DNA of 59,606 bases from Candidatus Alloenteromonas pullistercoris. Lineage in GTDB: Bacteria > Bacillota_I > Bacilli_A > RFN20 > CAG-826. Below are positions 1 through 7,087 of this stretch, one piece after another (position 1 is the stretch's first letter; each line of letters starts with the position of its first letter). Made by a program: the position numbers and the translations under genes. Under the pieces are notes generated by a model. That model ran no database searches. It was not told the DNA's origin and was given only the letters and a program-made list of their open reading frames with translations. Location: positions 1-59,606 of the forward strand of contig JADINA010000032.1 of NCBI GenBank assembly GCA_017694295.1, read 5' to 3'.

Positions 1-21
1 TTTCTTTTATTATAAAAGAAA
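1..21. other. A/T-rich hairpin at window edge
   Basis: Positions 1-9 are the exact reverse complement of 13-21, with a 3-nt loop. It is probably the terminator of the gene lying left of the window, since a T-rich arm is present on either strand. What precedes it cannot be seen. Confidence 0.4.
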
Positions 22-55
22 AAGGGCTTTAGGGAGGGCGATAAGTACAAAAAAC

Positions 56-84
56 TTGAAAAAGTCTAGGTTTGATGCTACTTT
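56..84 (+). promoter_or_regulatory. Promoter of the HU gene
   Basis: TTGAAA at 56-61 and TACTTT at 79-84 are separated by 17 nt. The predicted RNA starts near 91 and carries a GGAGG ribosome-binding site at 106-110, 8 nt before the ATG. This is a conventional sigma-A-type arrangement. Confidence 0.55.
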
Positions 85-118
85 TATCGTAACAGCAATC
101 CAAATGGAGGATTAGAAA

Positions 119-391
119 ATGAACAAACACGAACTCGTTGGCCTCGTTGCTGAAAAGGCTGAGCTCTCCAACTCCGACGCCGAAAAGGCCGTCGACGCGC
201 TTCTCGACACCATCGTCGATGCCCTCGTCAAAGGCGAGGCCGTCAAGATCACCGGCTTCGGCATCTTCGAGAAGAAGGAACGGGCCGCCCGCATCGGCAC
301 CAACCCCGCCAGCGGCGAGAAGATCGAAATCGCGGCCGCCAAATCCGTCGGCTTCAAGGTTTCGAAGAACCTCAAAGAGAAACTCAACTAA
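119..391 (+). CDS. hup: HU family DNA-binding protein
   Basis: This 90-residue protein matches the HU/IHF family over its full length. It begins MNKHELVGLVAEKA and contains the typical GFGIFEKKERAAR stretch (residues about 47-59) and the DNA-binding arm with TNPASGEKIEI. HU bends and compacts the nucleoid as a homodimer. It is monocistronic: it has its own promoter and GGAGG site, and a strong terminator lies directly downstream. The start is fixed by the ribosome-binding site 8 nt upstream. No other HU is seen in the window. Confidence 0.97.
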   Translation: MNKHELVGLVAEKAELSNSDAEKAVDALLDTIVDALVKGEAVKITGFGIFEKKERAARIGTNPASGEKIEIAAAKSVGFKVSKNLKEKLN

Positions 392-417
392 GGTCGGGTT
401 TCCTCAATTGGCTCTTG

Positions 418-441
418 ACCCCGCTGTTTCGGCGGGGTTTT
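418..441 (+). terminator. Rho-independent terminator after HU
   Basis: A 7-bp stem (418-424 with 432-438) encloses a 7-nt loop and runs into a T tract (438-441). It lies only 9 nt before the ATG chosen for the next gene, so that gene must use another promoter, read-through, or a different start. Confidence 0.8.
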
Positions 442-449
442 CTATAGCC

Positions 450-1052
450 ATGGAATTGCTTTCGCTCATCCGTATTGTCAATTCCCGCCTCGGCGGGGTT
501 GGGGAATGCTATGCCGTCGGGGGCACCGTGCGCGATTTTCTTTTGGGTGAGGAGGTGGCTGACTTCGACTTCGCCCTTTCCTGCACCCCAGACCAATTCC
601 TCCTTCGCTTCCCCGAGGCCGATGATTCATTCGCGAGGTATGGCTCATTTGGGCTTAGTCTTTCCTCTAGGCGCCTTGACCTCACCTGCTTTAGGAGGGA
701 ATCGTCCTATTTGGATTCCCGGCACCCGAGCAAGCTTACCTTCGGGGTATCGATGATGGAGGATTCGGTTAGGCGCGACTTCACCGTCAACGCCCTGTAT
801 ATGGATGAGCGGGGCGACGTATACGATTTCCATGGCGGTCTTTTCGATTTGAAGAGGCGGGTTTTGCGCTTTATCGGGGACCCGGCGAAAAGGATAAACG
901 AGGATCCGCTTAGGATTTTGCGGGCTGAGCGCTTCCAAAGGAGGCTCGGGTTTTGCATTGATTCCCAAGCAAAAGAAAAAATCGAGGAATTGAGGCCGTT
1001 GTTGCGGCGATTGAATCCGCAAAAGGCGGAAATGGAAAGGAGAAAAGGATGA
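450..1052 (+). CDS. Short CCA-adding enzyme / poly(A) polymerase head protein
   Basis: The 200 residues carry the complete class II nucleotidyltransferase head: GGTVRD at 24-29, the metal-binding DFD at 38-40, RRDFTVNAL at 108-116 and the base-selecting EDPLRILRAERF at 151-162. Family members (tRNA CCA-adding enzyme, poly(A) polymerase) normally have about 380-450 residues with neck, body and tail domains that hold the tRNA. Here the protein stops just after the head-neck boundary. The stop overlaps the dnaD start (ATGA), and dnaD has its own GGAG site inside the end of this gene, so the arrangement looks stable rather than freshly broken. The ATG at 450 has no clear ribosome-binding site and sits right behind the HU terminator; a TTG at 408 is an alternative. 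Activity on tRNA is uncertain. Confidence 0.75.
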   Translation: MELLSLIRIVNSRLGGVGECYAVGGTVRDFLLGEEVADFDFALSCTPDQFLLRFPEADDSFARYGSFGLSLSSRRLDLTCFRRESSYLDSRHPSKLTFGVSMMEDSVRRDFTVNALYMDERGDVYDFHGGLFDLKRRVLRFIGDPAKRINEDPLRILRAERFQRRLGFCIDSQAKEKIEELRPLLRRLNPQKAEMERRKG

Positions 1053-1720
1053 TGGAACAAAACAAAGGGAAACTTGGAATGGGGGCAATCGATTTCCGCT
1101 ACCTCCTGCTTGACCTTTATAAGAAGCTTGGCCTACATGAAGATGAGGTCATGGTCCTATTGATGGTCGATCAGCTTATCCGCGAGGGCAACGAGTTCGT
1201 CCAAGCCTCCGACCTCTGCTTCAAGATGAACTATAAACTCGAGGACCTCGACCGTCTTTTGGCAACCCTGCTTAAAAAAGACTTGCTTCGGATCGAAAGC
1301 TCCAACGGGAGGATGCTCACTTCCCTTTCCCCCATCAAGGAAAGGCTTTACGCCCTTTTCCAAAGCGAGGTATCCAAGCAAAGGGGGAATCCCCTTTCGG
1401 CCTTGCGGGCCGAGACGCTTGGCCGGGTTAGGGAATATTGCGAGAGGCGGCTGAACCGGACCATCTCGCCACTAGAAGTCGAGGCCATCGGCTCATGGAT
1501 CGACGACGGCTACTCCGAAGACGACATAAAGGGGGCCCTTGAGCTTTCCATATCAAGCGGGAAGAAAAACTTCAAATCAGTCGACAAGCAGCTGCGGACG
1601 ATGCGCTACCGCGACGACGTCGACGCCGAAGGCTATAGCGGCATCTCCGGGGAATGGGGGAAGAACATCGAGGAAACCATCGAGATCGCCAAGACCAAGT
1701 GGGTTGATGACGATGATTGA
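1049..1720 (+). CDS. dnaD: DnaD primosomal replication protein
   Basis: The 223-residue protein has a DnaD-like N-terminal winged helix (about 15-110) and a C-terminal DnaB_2/DnaD_C domain (about 130-195) with the diagnostic series SPLEVEAIGSWIDDGYSED followed by an Y-R-D end. In low-GC Gram-positives DnaD acts with DnaB and DnaI to load the replicative helicase at oriC and at restarted forks. It overlaps the preceding gene by 4 nt and the following nth by 14 nt. The dnaD-nth order is the same as in Bacillus. An ATG three bases later (1052) is an alternative start. Confidence 0.93.
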   Translation: MMEQNKGKLGMGAIDFRYLLLDLYKKLGLHEDEVMVLLMVDQLIREGNEFVQASDLCFKMNYKLEDLDRLLATLLKKDLLRIESSNGRMLTSLSPIKERLYALFQSEVSKQRGNPLSALRAETLGRVREYCERRLNRTISPLEVEAIGSWIDDGYSEDDIKGALELSISSGKKNFKSVDKQLRTMRYRDDVDAEGYSGISGEWGKNIEETIEIAKTKWVDDDD

Positions 1721-2360
1721 ACCTTCCTTCGTCTCCTCTTCCTTGGCTTCGCTTTACCAGGACGCCAAGTGCACCCTTAATTTCTCCTCGCCCTTTCAAT
1801 GTGTCATCGCCGTGAGCCTTTCCGCCCAAACGACTGACGAGAAAGTCAACGAGGTCACCCCGGCTTTGTTCAAGCGCTTCCCGACTCCCGAAAGCCTTTC
1901 CCTGGCTTTGCCTAGCGAAGTCGAGCCCTACATCAAGTCGCTTGGGCTATATCGGAACAAAGCGGCCAACCTGGTCGGCATGGCCAAGGCGCTTGTGCAA
2001 CGTTATTCAGGTGAGGTGCCGAATACGCTGGAGCAGCTTATTTCCCTCCCTGGGGTTGGCGTGAAGACCGCCTCCGTCGTTTTGGCCGAATGCTTCAACG
2101 TGCCAGCCTTCCCGGTCGATACCCACATATCCCGGATCTCGAAACGCCTTGGCTATGCCAAAGTCTCCGATTCCCCCGAGGCCATAATGGGAAAGCTGAA
2201 GAAACGCTTCAAAAAGGATGAATGGGTCAAGCTCCATCACCGCCTCATCGCCTTTGGGCGCGCCATTTGCCACGCCCAAAGCCCCGAATGCGGAATTTGC
2301 CCTTTCTTCGGGAAAGGGTGCAAATATCAAAGCAAGTGCTCGATGAGTAAAGGCAAATAG
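1707..2360 (+). CDS. nth: Endonuclease III
   Basis: This DNA glycosylase/AP lyase of base-excision repair is 217 residues long, the usual size. The helix-hairpin-helix LPGVGVKTASVVL contains the catalytic lysine, and PVDTHISRISKRLG contains the catalytic aspartate. Four C-terminal cysteines (C-X6-C-X2-C-X6-C) form the probable [4Fe-4S] site; the last spacing is one longer than the usual X5. It follows dnaD with an overlap. ATG codons at 1707 and 1713 are both possible starts. Its 3' end overlaps the convergent recU by 34 nt. Confidence 0.95.
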   Translation: MTMIEPSFVSSSLASLYQDAKCTLNFSSPFQCVIAVSLSAQTTDEKVNEVTPALFKRFPTPESLSLALPSEVEPYIKSLGLYRNKAANLVGMAKALVQRYSGEVPNTLEQLISLPGVGVKTASVVLAECFNVPAFPVDTHISRISKRLGYAKVSDSPEAIMGKLKKRFKKDEWVKLHHRLIAFGRAICHAQSPECGICPFFGKGCKYQSKCSMSKGK

Positions 2361-2920
2361 TCGTATCGGGGCCGGTACCCTTCCTTCACTAAGTAGGAAT
2401 GGGCTTTCATTTCCTCCAGGGTGATTGAGGAGCGGGGCCGGCTTTTGTAGAAATCGATGATGTATTGGGCCGGGACGAGGTAGGTCTCCCCAATGCTATG
2501 CCAATTGACCAGAAAGAAGGCGATCCCCCCGTTGGCGATGACCTTTTCCAGATGGGAAATCTGCTGGGGCGGGATGTTGGAAAGCGGGAAGGAGGTTTTC
2601 GACCTCGTGCTTTTGGCCTCGAAATCGATGTAGCGGCCTTTGTAGACGCCGTTGTAGTCGGTGGTTGATTGGGAAAGGAAGAAAGCCTCGGTTATCTTCG
2701 GGCCGTGGGAGTAATCGACCTTGACGGCCTGTATCGGGGTGGGGCGCTTGGTGATGAGGGCCAAGCCCTTCTCCGAGTAATAGTCGTTGGTGGCGTTTAT
2801 CTCGGCCTCGAAATCGAGCCCGCGGTTCCCCGGGGCAACCCGGAGGTTTAGCTTTTTCCCTTTAGGTTTGGCTTCGCTTTTCGGGGGCGTGACGCCGCCC
2901 GGGTATTTCAGCGGGCTCAT
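2327..2920 (-). CDS. recU: Holliday junction resolvase RecU
   Basis: The 197 residues match RecU, the Firmicutes Holliday junction-specific endonuclease. The protein begins with a basic N-terminal region, then NRGLDFEAEINATNDYY, the metal-binding TTDYNGVYKGRYIDFEAK (D and E-x-K of the PD-(D/E)XK fold) and IPPQQISHLEKV. It shares an ATGA junction with the upstream exonuclease gene, so the two are probably co-translated. In Bacillus recU is paired with a penicillin-binding protein gene; here it is paired with a nuclease instead. Confidence 0.95.
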   Translation of the reverse strand: MSPLKYPGGVTPPKSEAKPKGKKLNLRVAPGNRGLDFEAEINATNDYYSEKGLALITKRPTPIQAVKVDYSHGPKITEAFFLSQSTTDYNGVYKGRYIDFEAKSTRSKTSFPLSNIPPQQISHLEKVIANGGIAFFLVNWHSIGETYLVPAQYIIDFYKSRPRSSITLEEMKAHSYLVKEGYRPRYDYLPLLIEHLL

Positions 2921-3645
2921 TTTATGTCCTCCGCGGCGTAGCGGCGCAAATCCTCCAACGAGGCCTGCCCCTGCTCAAGCAGCTGCGCGATGACCTTTTT
3001 CACCGGGGCCGGGGCGCCGCGCTTATTCGAGCAAAGCAAATGCATGTATTGCTCCAACACAATGTCTTTCCGCTTCACGAACGCCTCGAAAAGCCGGCTT
3101 AGGTTTATGGCGTCGTCTAAGGCGTCGTGGGCGGTGCCTAGCTCAGCAAGCCCAAATACCTCAAGGGCTTTTTTCTGGGAAAGGGGGTTCCCGTCTTTCC
3201 CCGGGACGAAGCGGTTGAGGAATGATTCGAAGTCGAGGCAGCGGTGGGCGATGGAGCGCGATTCTATTATCGAGGCATCGAGGTTGTTTTCCCCCGAGGC
3301 GATGAACATCTCGCCGTCTTGCTTGCCGTATGTGAGGAAGCGGCAATGGGGGTAATCGGCCCCAAGGTATTTTCGAAGCATCTCCAATGACCTTGCGTAG
3401 CGGACCCCTTTTTTCTCTAGCAGCGAGTCGCTTATGCCGGTTAACTTGGTCACGAAGGGCCCGACTGGCTGTTTGGCTTTCACGTAAACCCGGAAGCCCT
3501 TGAATACTTTTTTAAAGGTGCAATCGGGATTCAAAACGGCTTTGACGGCGCCGATTTCTATTATTTCGTGGCTCCATTGCGTCCCTTCGCAGTCGAGGAA
3601 GGCGACGACGCTCGCCCCGGAAAGCATTCTCTCTAGTTGCCTCAT
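2917..3645 (-). CDS. DEDDh 3'-5' exonuclease (DnaQ/RNase T fold)
   Basis: This 242-residue protein has the DEDDh exonuclease motifs: D18-x-E20 in FLDCEGT, a middle aspartate in TYGKQDGEMF, and the terminal AHDALDDA giving the H-x4-D pair. The family digests single-stranded DNA or RNA ends (DnaQ epsilon, KapD, RNase T); which substrate applies here cannot be told. The ATG at 3645 is chosen because an AAGAGG lies upstream; a TTG at 3684 would add 13 residues. It overlaps recU by 4 nt, so a recombination or repair role is plausible. Confidence 0.85.
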   Translation of the reverse strand: MRQLERMLSGASVVAFLDCEGTQWSHEIIEIGAVKAVLNPDCTFKKVFKGFRVYVKAKQPVGPFVTKLTGISDSLLEKKGVRYARSLEMLRKYLGADYPHCRFLTYGKQDGEMFIASGENNLDASIIESRSIAHRCLDFESFLNRFVPGKDGNPLSQKKALEVFGLAELGTAHDALDDAINLSRLFEAFVKRKDIVLEQYMHLLCSNKRGAPAPVKKVIAQLLEQGQASLEDLRRYAAEDIK

Positions 3646-3703
3646 CCAGTCAATTCTACCTCTTTTAAAAGCCGAATTCCTCAATATTGCGCGCCTAGGC
3701 GTA

Positions 3704-3732
3704 TTGAACAGCGCCCCTCGATTTCCTATAAT
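3704..3732 (+). promoter_or_regulatory. Promoter of gpsB
   Basis: TTGAAC at 3704-3709 and a perfect TATAAT at 3727-3732 are 17 nt apart. The predicted transcription start (about 3739) falls at the GGAG ribosome-binding site, so the 5' leader would be only about 10 nt. Confidence 0.75.
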
Positions 3733-3749
3733 TCGTTTTGGAGTTTCCG

Positions 3750-4109
3750 ATGGACGGCACGATCAAATTCAACGCCAAGCGGATATTGGAAAAGGAATTC
3801 CGCCCGCATGGCAACGGCTACGATCCCGCCGAGGTTGACGCCTACCTCGATGAGATCATCGCCGATTACCAGGCCTTCGAGCGCTATTACGAGGAGTCCC
3901 GCAAGTACATAGTCGAGCTGGAGACGAATCTGCGCAAGGCCAAGGAAAAGGCGGCCGCCCTCGAAGTGGACAACGCCAAATTGTCCAGGCGCCTTTCCGG
4001 GGTGAAGGAAAGCGACCGGGTGAGCTCGGAGAACATCGATTTGCTAAACCGCATCTCCAAGCTCGAGACCGCCCTTTACCAAAAAGGCGTCGATCCGACG
4101 AAACTCTAG
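3750..4109 (+). CDS. gpsB: Cell-cycle protein GpsB (DivIVA family)
   Basis: The 119-residue protein has the DivIVA/GpsB N-terminal domain: a short basic strand (KFNAKRILEKEF) followed by GYDPAEVDAYLDEIIADY, then a long charged coiled coil (about 40-110). GpsB shuttles penicillin-binding proteins between septum and side wall. The ATG at 3750 has GGAG 7 nt upstream. rnpB follows immediately, the same neighbourhood as in Bacillus (gpsB-rnpB). It is divergent from the exonuclease-recU pair. Confidence 0.92.
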   Translation: MDGTIKFNAKRILEKEFRPHGNGYDPAEVDAYLDEIIADYQAFERYYEESRKYIVELETNLRKAKEKAAALEVDNAKLSRRLSGVKESDRVSSENIDLLNRISKLETALYQKGVDPTKL

Positions 4110-4110
4110 A

Positions 4111-4440
4111 TTCCGACCTGGGCGACTGCTGCCGAAAGGTAGAGGAAAGTCCATGCTCGCACCGCCTGCGATGGCGGTAGTGATTGCGCTGGGGGAAGCG
4201 ATAACCCCAGGTGCGCGGGAGCGCGCAACGGCGGGCCAATCCCTGTTTCAGGAGGCGGCCCCTAAGGTGCCACAGAGACGAGCTTGGCGGCGACGTCAAG
4301 ATGAAACGCGGCAAACCCCACAAGCGAGAAACCCAAATTTGGTAGGGGAAGCGCCCAATGCGAATTGAAGCGGCGGGGGCCGGCGAAAGCCGAGATAAAT
4401 TGTCGTCCTCGACATAACATGGCTTATAGGGTCGGACACT
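4111..4440 (+). ncRNA. rnpB: RNase P RNA, type B
   Basis: P1 is formed by CCGACC (4113-4118) and GGTCGG (4430-4435). The universal P4 strand GAGGAAAGTCCATGCTCGCA follows the 5' end. The type B landmarks AAGGTGCCACAGAGACGA, AACGCGGCAAACCCC, GCGAGAAACCCAAATTTGG and the 3' ACATGGCTTATAGGG are all present in order. The RNA is the catalytic subunit that trims tRNA 5' ends. Type B is restricted to Bacilli and Mollicutes-related bacteria, which is strong evidence for the lineage. The exact ends are inferred from P1. Confidence 0.95.
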
Positions 4441-4463
4441 CACTTAAACAAGAAGGCAGAAAA

Positions 4464-5114
4464 ATGAACATCCCAACCAAGATCACCACCGCCCGCATCA
4501 TCCTCGTGGCGGCATTGCTAGTTGGCTTATTCGTCGTCACTTTGATCCCCGACCTCGACGTCCCGGTCTATGGCGACGTCAACTTGGTCAACCTCATCGC
4601 CTGCATCGTCTTCATCGTCGCGGCCTCAACGGATTTCGTCGACGGTCACTTGGCCAGGAAATGGCATCAGGTGACCAACCTCGGCAAGTTTCTCGATCCG
4701 GTCGCCGACAAGATGCTCGTCGACTCGATGCTCATCTTCTTCATCTTCCGCTTCGACTACGAGCCGACCCAGACGCTGCTGATGCCGGCTTTCTGCGTCA
4801 TCGTCATGGTCGTGCGCGACCTGGTCGTCGACGCCATCCGCTTCATCGCCGCCCAAAAGGGGCAGGTGGTGGCCGCCAACGTATTCGGGAAGCTCAAGAC
4901 CGTCGCCCAGATGGTCGCCATCCCGGTCGTCATGCTTAACGGCTGGCCCTTCTCTTATTTCGATGCCTCCTGGAATCCCTATTTGCGGATCGGGAGCTGG
5001 CTTGTTTACATCGCGACTTTGTTTTCTTTGCTTTCCGGAATCGTCTATGTGGTGCAAAATAGGGGCGTGTTGAAAGAGGAATGCCCCAAAGGCGGACCTA
5101 TAGACGGCAAATAG
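4464..5114 (+). CDS. pgsA: CDP-diacylglycerol-glycerol-3-phosphate 3-phosphatidyltransferase
   Basis: The 216-residue integral membrane protein makes phosphatidylglycerol phosphate. The CDP-alcohol phosphotransferase signature D-x2-DG-x2-AR-x8-G-x3-D-x3-D is intact in the segment DFVDGHLARKWHQ...GKFLDPVADKMLVD (about 55-90). Hydrophobic segments lie at about 8-28, 40-56, 95-115 and 175-200. The ATG at 4464 follows GAAGG with suitable spacing; longer starts would run into the RNase P RNA. cinA and recA follow. Confidence 0.93.
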   Translation: MNIPTKITTARIILVAALLVGLFVVTLIPDLDVPVYGDVNLVNLIACIVFIVAASTDFVDGHLARKWHQVTNLGKFLDPVADKMLVDSMLIFFIFRFDYEPTQTLLMPAFCVIVMVVRDLVVDAIRFIAAQKGQVVAANVFGKLKTVAQMVAIPVVMLNGWPFSYFDASWNPYLRIGSWLVYIATLFSLLSGIVYVVQNRGVLKEECPKGGPIDGK

Positions 5115-5144
5115 CAAAAGGGTAAACCCATAGGAGGTGGAGCC

Positions 5145-5660
5145 ATGAACGAAGCTGAGCTATTGCAACAACTCGCCGATCGCCATTTGACCCTCGGGTC
5201 GTGTGAATCGGTCACCGGAGGGCTGTTTGGCGCGAACATCTGCCAAGTCCCCGGGGCCTCCAACGTCTACTTAGGCGGGCTCATCACCTACACCGCCAAG
5301 GAAAAGGCCAATCTAGCCGGCGTCAATCCGAAGATCATCGAGGAACATGGCGTCGTCTCGGCCGAAGTCGCCTCCGCGATGGCCATCGAGGCCAAAAGGA
5401 AGCTTGGCGTCGACATCTGCGTCTCCTGCACCGGCAACGCCGGTCCAACCCAGGAAGAGGGGGAGGCCGGGGTCGGGACCGTCTATCTCGGCTTATGCTA
5501 TAACGGCTATGTTTACACGGTCCCCCTGTCTCTTTCGGGGGAAAGAAACCAGATCAGGGCGGCGGTTGCCCAGGCGATGGTCGCCTTTGTGGGATCGCTA
5601 TTCGCGGAGCAAAACCTCCAATCCCCGTCCAATCTGGCGAGCATTGCATCCGATAAGTGA
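5145..5660 (+). CDS. cinA: CinA C-terminal domain protein (nicotinamide-nucleotide amidase)
   Basis: The 171-residue protein corresponds to the CinA C-terminal/PncC amidase domain alone: GSCESVTGGLFGANICQVPGAS at the N-terminus and SCTGNAGPTQEEG...GTVYLGL later. PncC deamidates NMN in NAD recycling; full-length CinA has an extra N-terminal molybdopterin-binding-like domain that is absent here. The start has a strong GGAGGTGGAG site. The pgsA-cinA-recA order is the same as in Bacillus, where cinA is linked to competence. Confidence 0.9.
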   Translation: MNEAELLQQLADRHLTLGSCESVTGGLFGANICQVPGASNVYLGGLITYTAKEKANLAGVNPKIIEEHGVVSAEVASAMAIEAKRKLGVDICVSCTGNAGPTQEEGEAGVGTVYLGLCYNGYVYTVPLSLSGERNQIRAAVAQAMVAFVGSLFAEQNLQSPSNLASIASDK

Positions 5661-5736
5661 AATAAATCTTTGTGACTATCTACGAGGAGGCGGCTAATTT
5701 TCAATAGAGGCCGCAAGCGCCTCGACGGAGGAAGAT
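5661..5736 (+). promoter_or_regulatory. Structured recA leader
   Basis: GCGGC at 5690-5694 can pair with GCCGC at 5710-5714, and GAGGCG at 5687-5692 partly with CGCCTC at 5718-5723, giving alternative hairpins. The GGAGG ribosome-binding site follows at about 5727-5731. I see no Bacillus-type LexA box (GAAC-N4-GTTC) before recA. Confidence 0.35.
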
Positions 5737-6744
5737 ATGGCTAACGAAACCGACACGAAGCTCAAGGCCCTCGAAGACGCCTTGAAATCAATTGAGAAGA
5801 CATATGGTAAGGGGGCGGTCATGCGCTTAGGCGAAAGGCCCCACGTCGATTGCGACGTCATCCCGACCGGCTCGATCCTTTTGGATCAGGCCCTGGGCGT
5901 CGGCGGCTATCCGAAAGGACGCATCATCGAGATATACGGCCCGGAATCAAGCGGCAAGACCACTTTGGCCCTCGAAGCCATCGCCGAGGCGCAGAAAAAA
6001 GGCGGTAGGGCGGCCTTCATCGACGCCGAGCACGCCATCGACCCCGATTACGCGGCTAAGCTTGGGGTCGACATCGACGATTTGATCCTCTCCCAGCCCG
6101 ATTCGGGCGAGCAGGCTTTGGAGATCTGCGAAATGCTCGCCTCCTCCGGGGCCATCGACATCATCGTCGTCGACTCGGTCGCGGCCTTGGTGCCGCAGGC
6201 TGAGCTTGACGGGGTCATGTCCGATAACCAAGTGGGATTGCAGGCCAGGCTCATGTCCAAGGGGATGCGCAAGATCGCCGGCATCCTCAATAAGTCCGGA
6301 ACCGTCGTCATCTTCATCAACCAGCTGCGGGAGAAAGTCGGGGTCGTCTATGGCAACCCCGAGGTCACGACAGGCGGCAGGGCGCTTAAGTTCTACGCCT
6401 CCATCCGCATCGACATCCGCCGGGCCGAGGCTATCAAAAACGGCTCTGAGATCGTTGGGAACACCGTCAAGATCAAAGTGGTCAAGAACAAGGTGGCGCC
6501 GCCTTTTAAATCCTGCGTCGTCGACATGATTTACGGGCAGGGGATATCCAAATACGGCGAGCTGCTTGATTTAGGGGAGCAGCTTGGTTTATTGAAGAAA
6601 TCCGGCAACTGGTATGAGCTTTCCGGAAGCAAGATCGGCAATGGCCGGGAAGCGGCGAAAGCCTATCTCCGGGAGCATGAAGGCGAAGCGTCGGAATTGG
6701 AGCAAAGGATCCGCTCCGCCATAAAAGACGGGGTCATCGCCTAA
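5737..6744 (+). CDS. recA: Recombinase RecA
   Basis: The 335 residues match RecA over the full length. Walker A GPESSGKT is at 68-75, the Walker B-like [13 protein letters not shown] segment at about 140-152, and loop L2 with [20 protein letters not shown] follows. RecA forms filaments on single-stranded DNA for homologous recombination and SOS induction. The start is fixed by GGAGG 8 nt upstream. A terminator follows at 6756-6780. Confidence 0.98.
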   Translation: MANETDTKLKALEDALKSIEKTYGKGAVMRLGERPHVDCDVIPTGSILLDQALGVGGYPKGRIIEIYGPESSGKTTLALEAIAEAQKKGGRAAFIDAEHAIDPDYAAKLGVDIDDLILSQPDSGEQALEICEMLASSGAIDIIVVDSVAALVPQAELDGVMSDNQVGLQARLMSKGMRKIAGILNKSGTVVIFINQLREKVGVVYGNPEVTTGGRALKFYASIRIDIRRAEAIKNGSEIVGNTVKIKVVKNKVAPPFKSCVVDMIYGQGISKYGELLDLGEQLGLLKKSGNWYELSGSKIGNGREAAKAYLREHEGEASELEQRIRSAIKDGVIA

Positions 6745-6755
6745 TCCGATTTACA

Positions 6756-6780
6756 AGAAGCCCTTTGGGGCTTTTTCTTT
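6756..6780 (+). terminator. Terminator after recA
   Basis: A 6-bp GC-rich stem (6758-6763 with 6768-6773), extended by A-T pairs, has a TTTG loop and ends in TTTTTCTTT. Confidence 0.85.
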
Positions 6781-7087
6781 TACCATGGTTTTGCGGAAGG
6801 TTTTGCAAGGCGAATTCAATAAGTAGAAGAGGGAATTGCGCAAAAACCTACTATTTCGTTTTTACTACTTGGCAATTGCGGGGTTTCCCTCGACATGTTT
6901 TCTTCCTCGCCACCTGGAATAATTCGTAAAAAAGTATCGTTTTTGTGGGTTTAGGTTGCTAGAATATGCTCGTACCTCGAAGTACGCCCTTACAGTTTGG
7001 AAGCCTTCGGGCTTAGATAAAATCTAATTCATACGGTTTCTACCTCAATGGGCAAGTGTGCTTTGGGGTTTTAAGGAGCGTTATCGA
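6781..7087 (+). promoter_or_regulatory. Long structured recA-rny intergenic region with rny promoter
   Basis: No gene is seen here. An extended -10 (TGC then TAGAAT at 6960-6965) gives a leader of about 120 nt for rny. Within the leader, CGTAC/GTACG (6971-6986) and a UUCG-capped stem (7001-7014) can form. Upstream of the promoter, GAGGGAA (6829-6835) is complementary to TTCCCTC (6885-6891), enclosing AAAAAC/GTTTTT (6842-6863). The function of the upstream structure is unknown. Confidence 0.5.

Noticed and set aside
5661-5736. LexA/SOS box before recA
   Set aside because: No GAAC-N4-GTTC or close variant is present in the recA leader.
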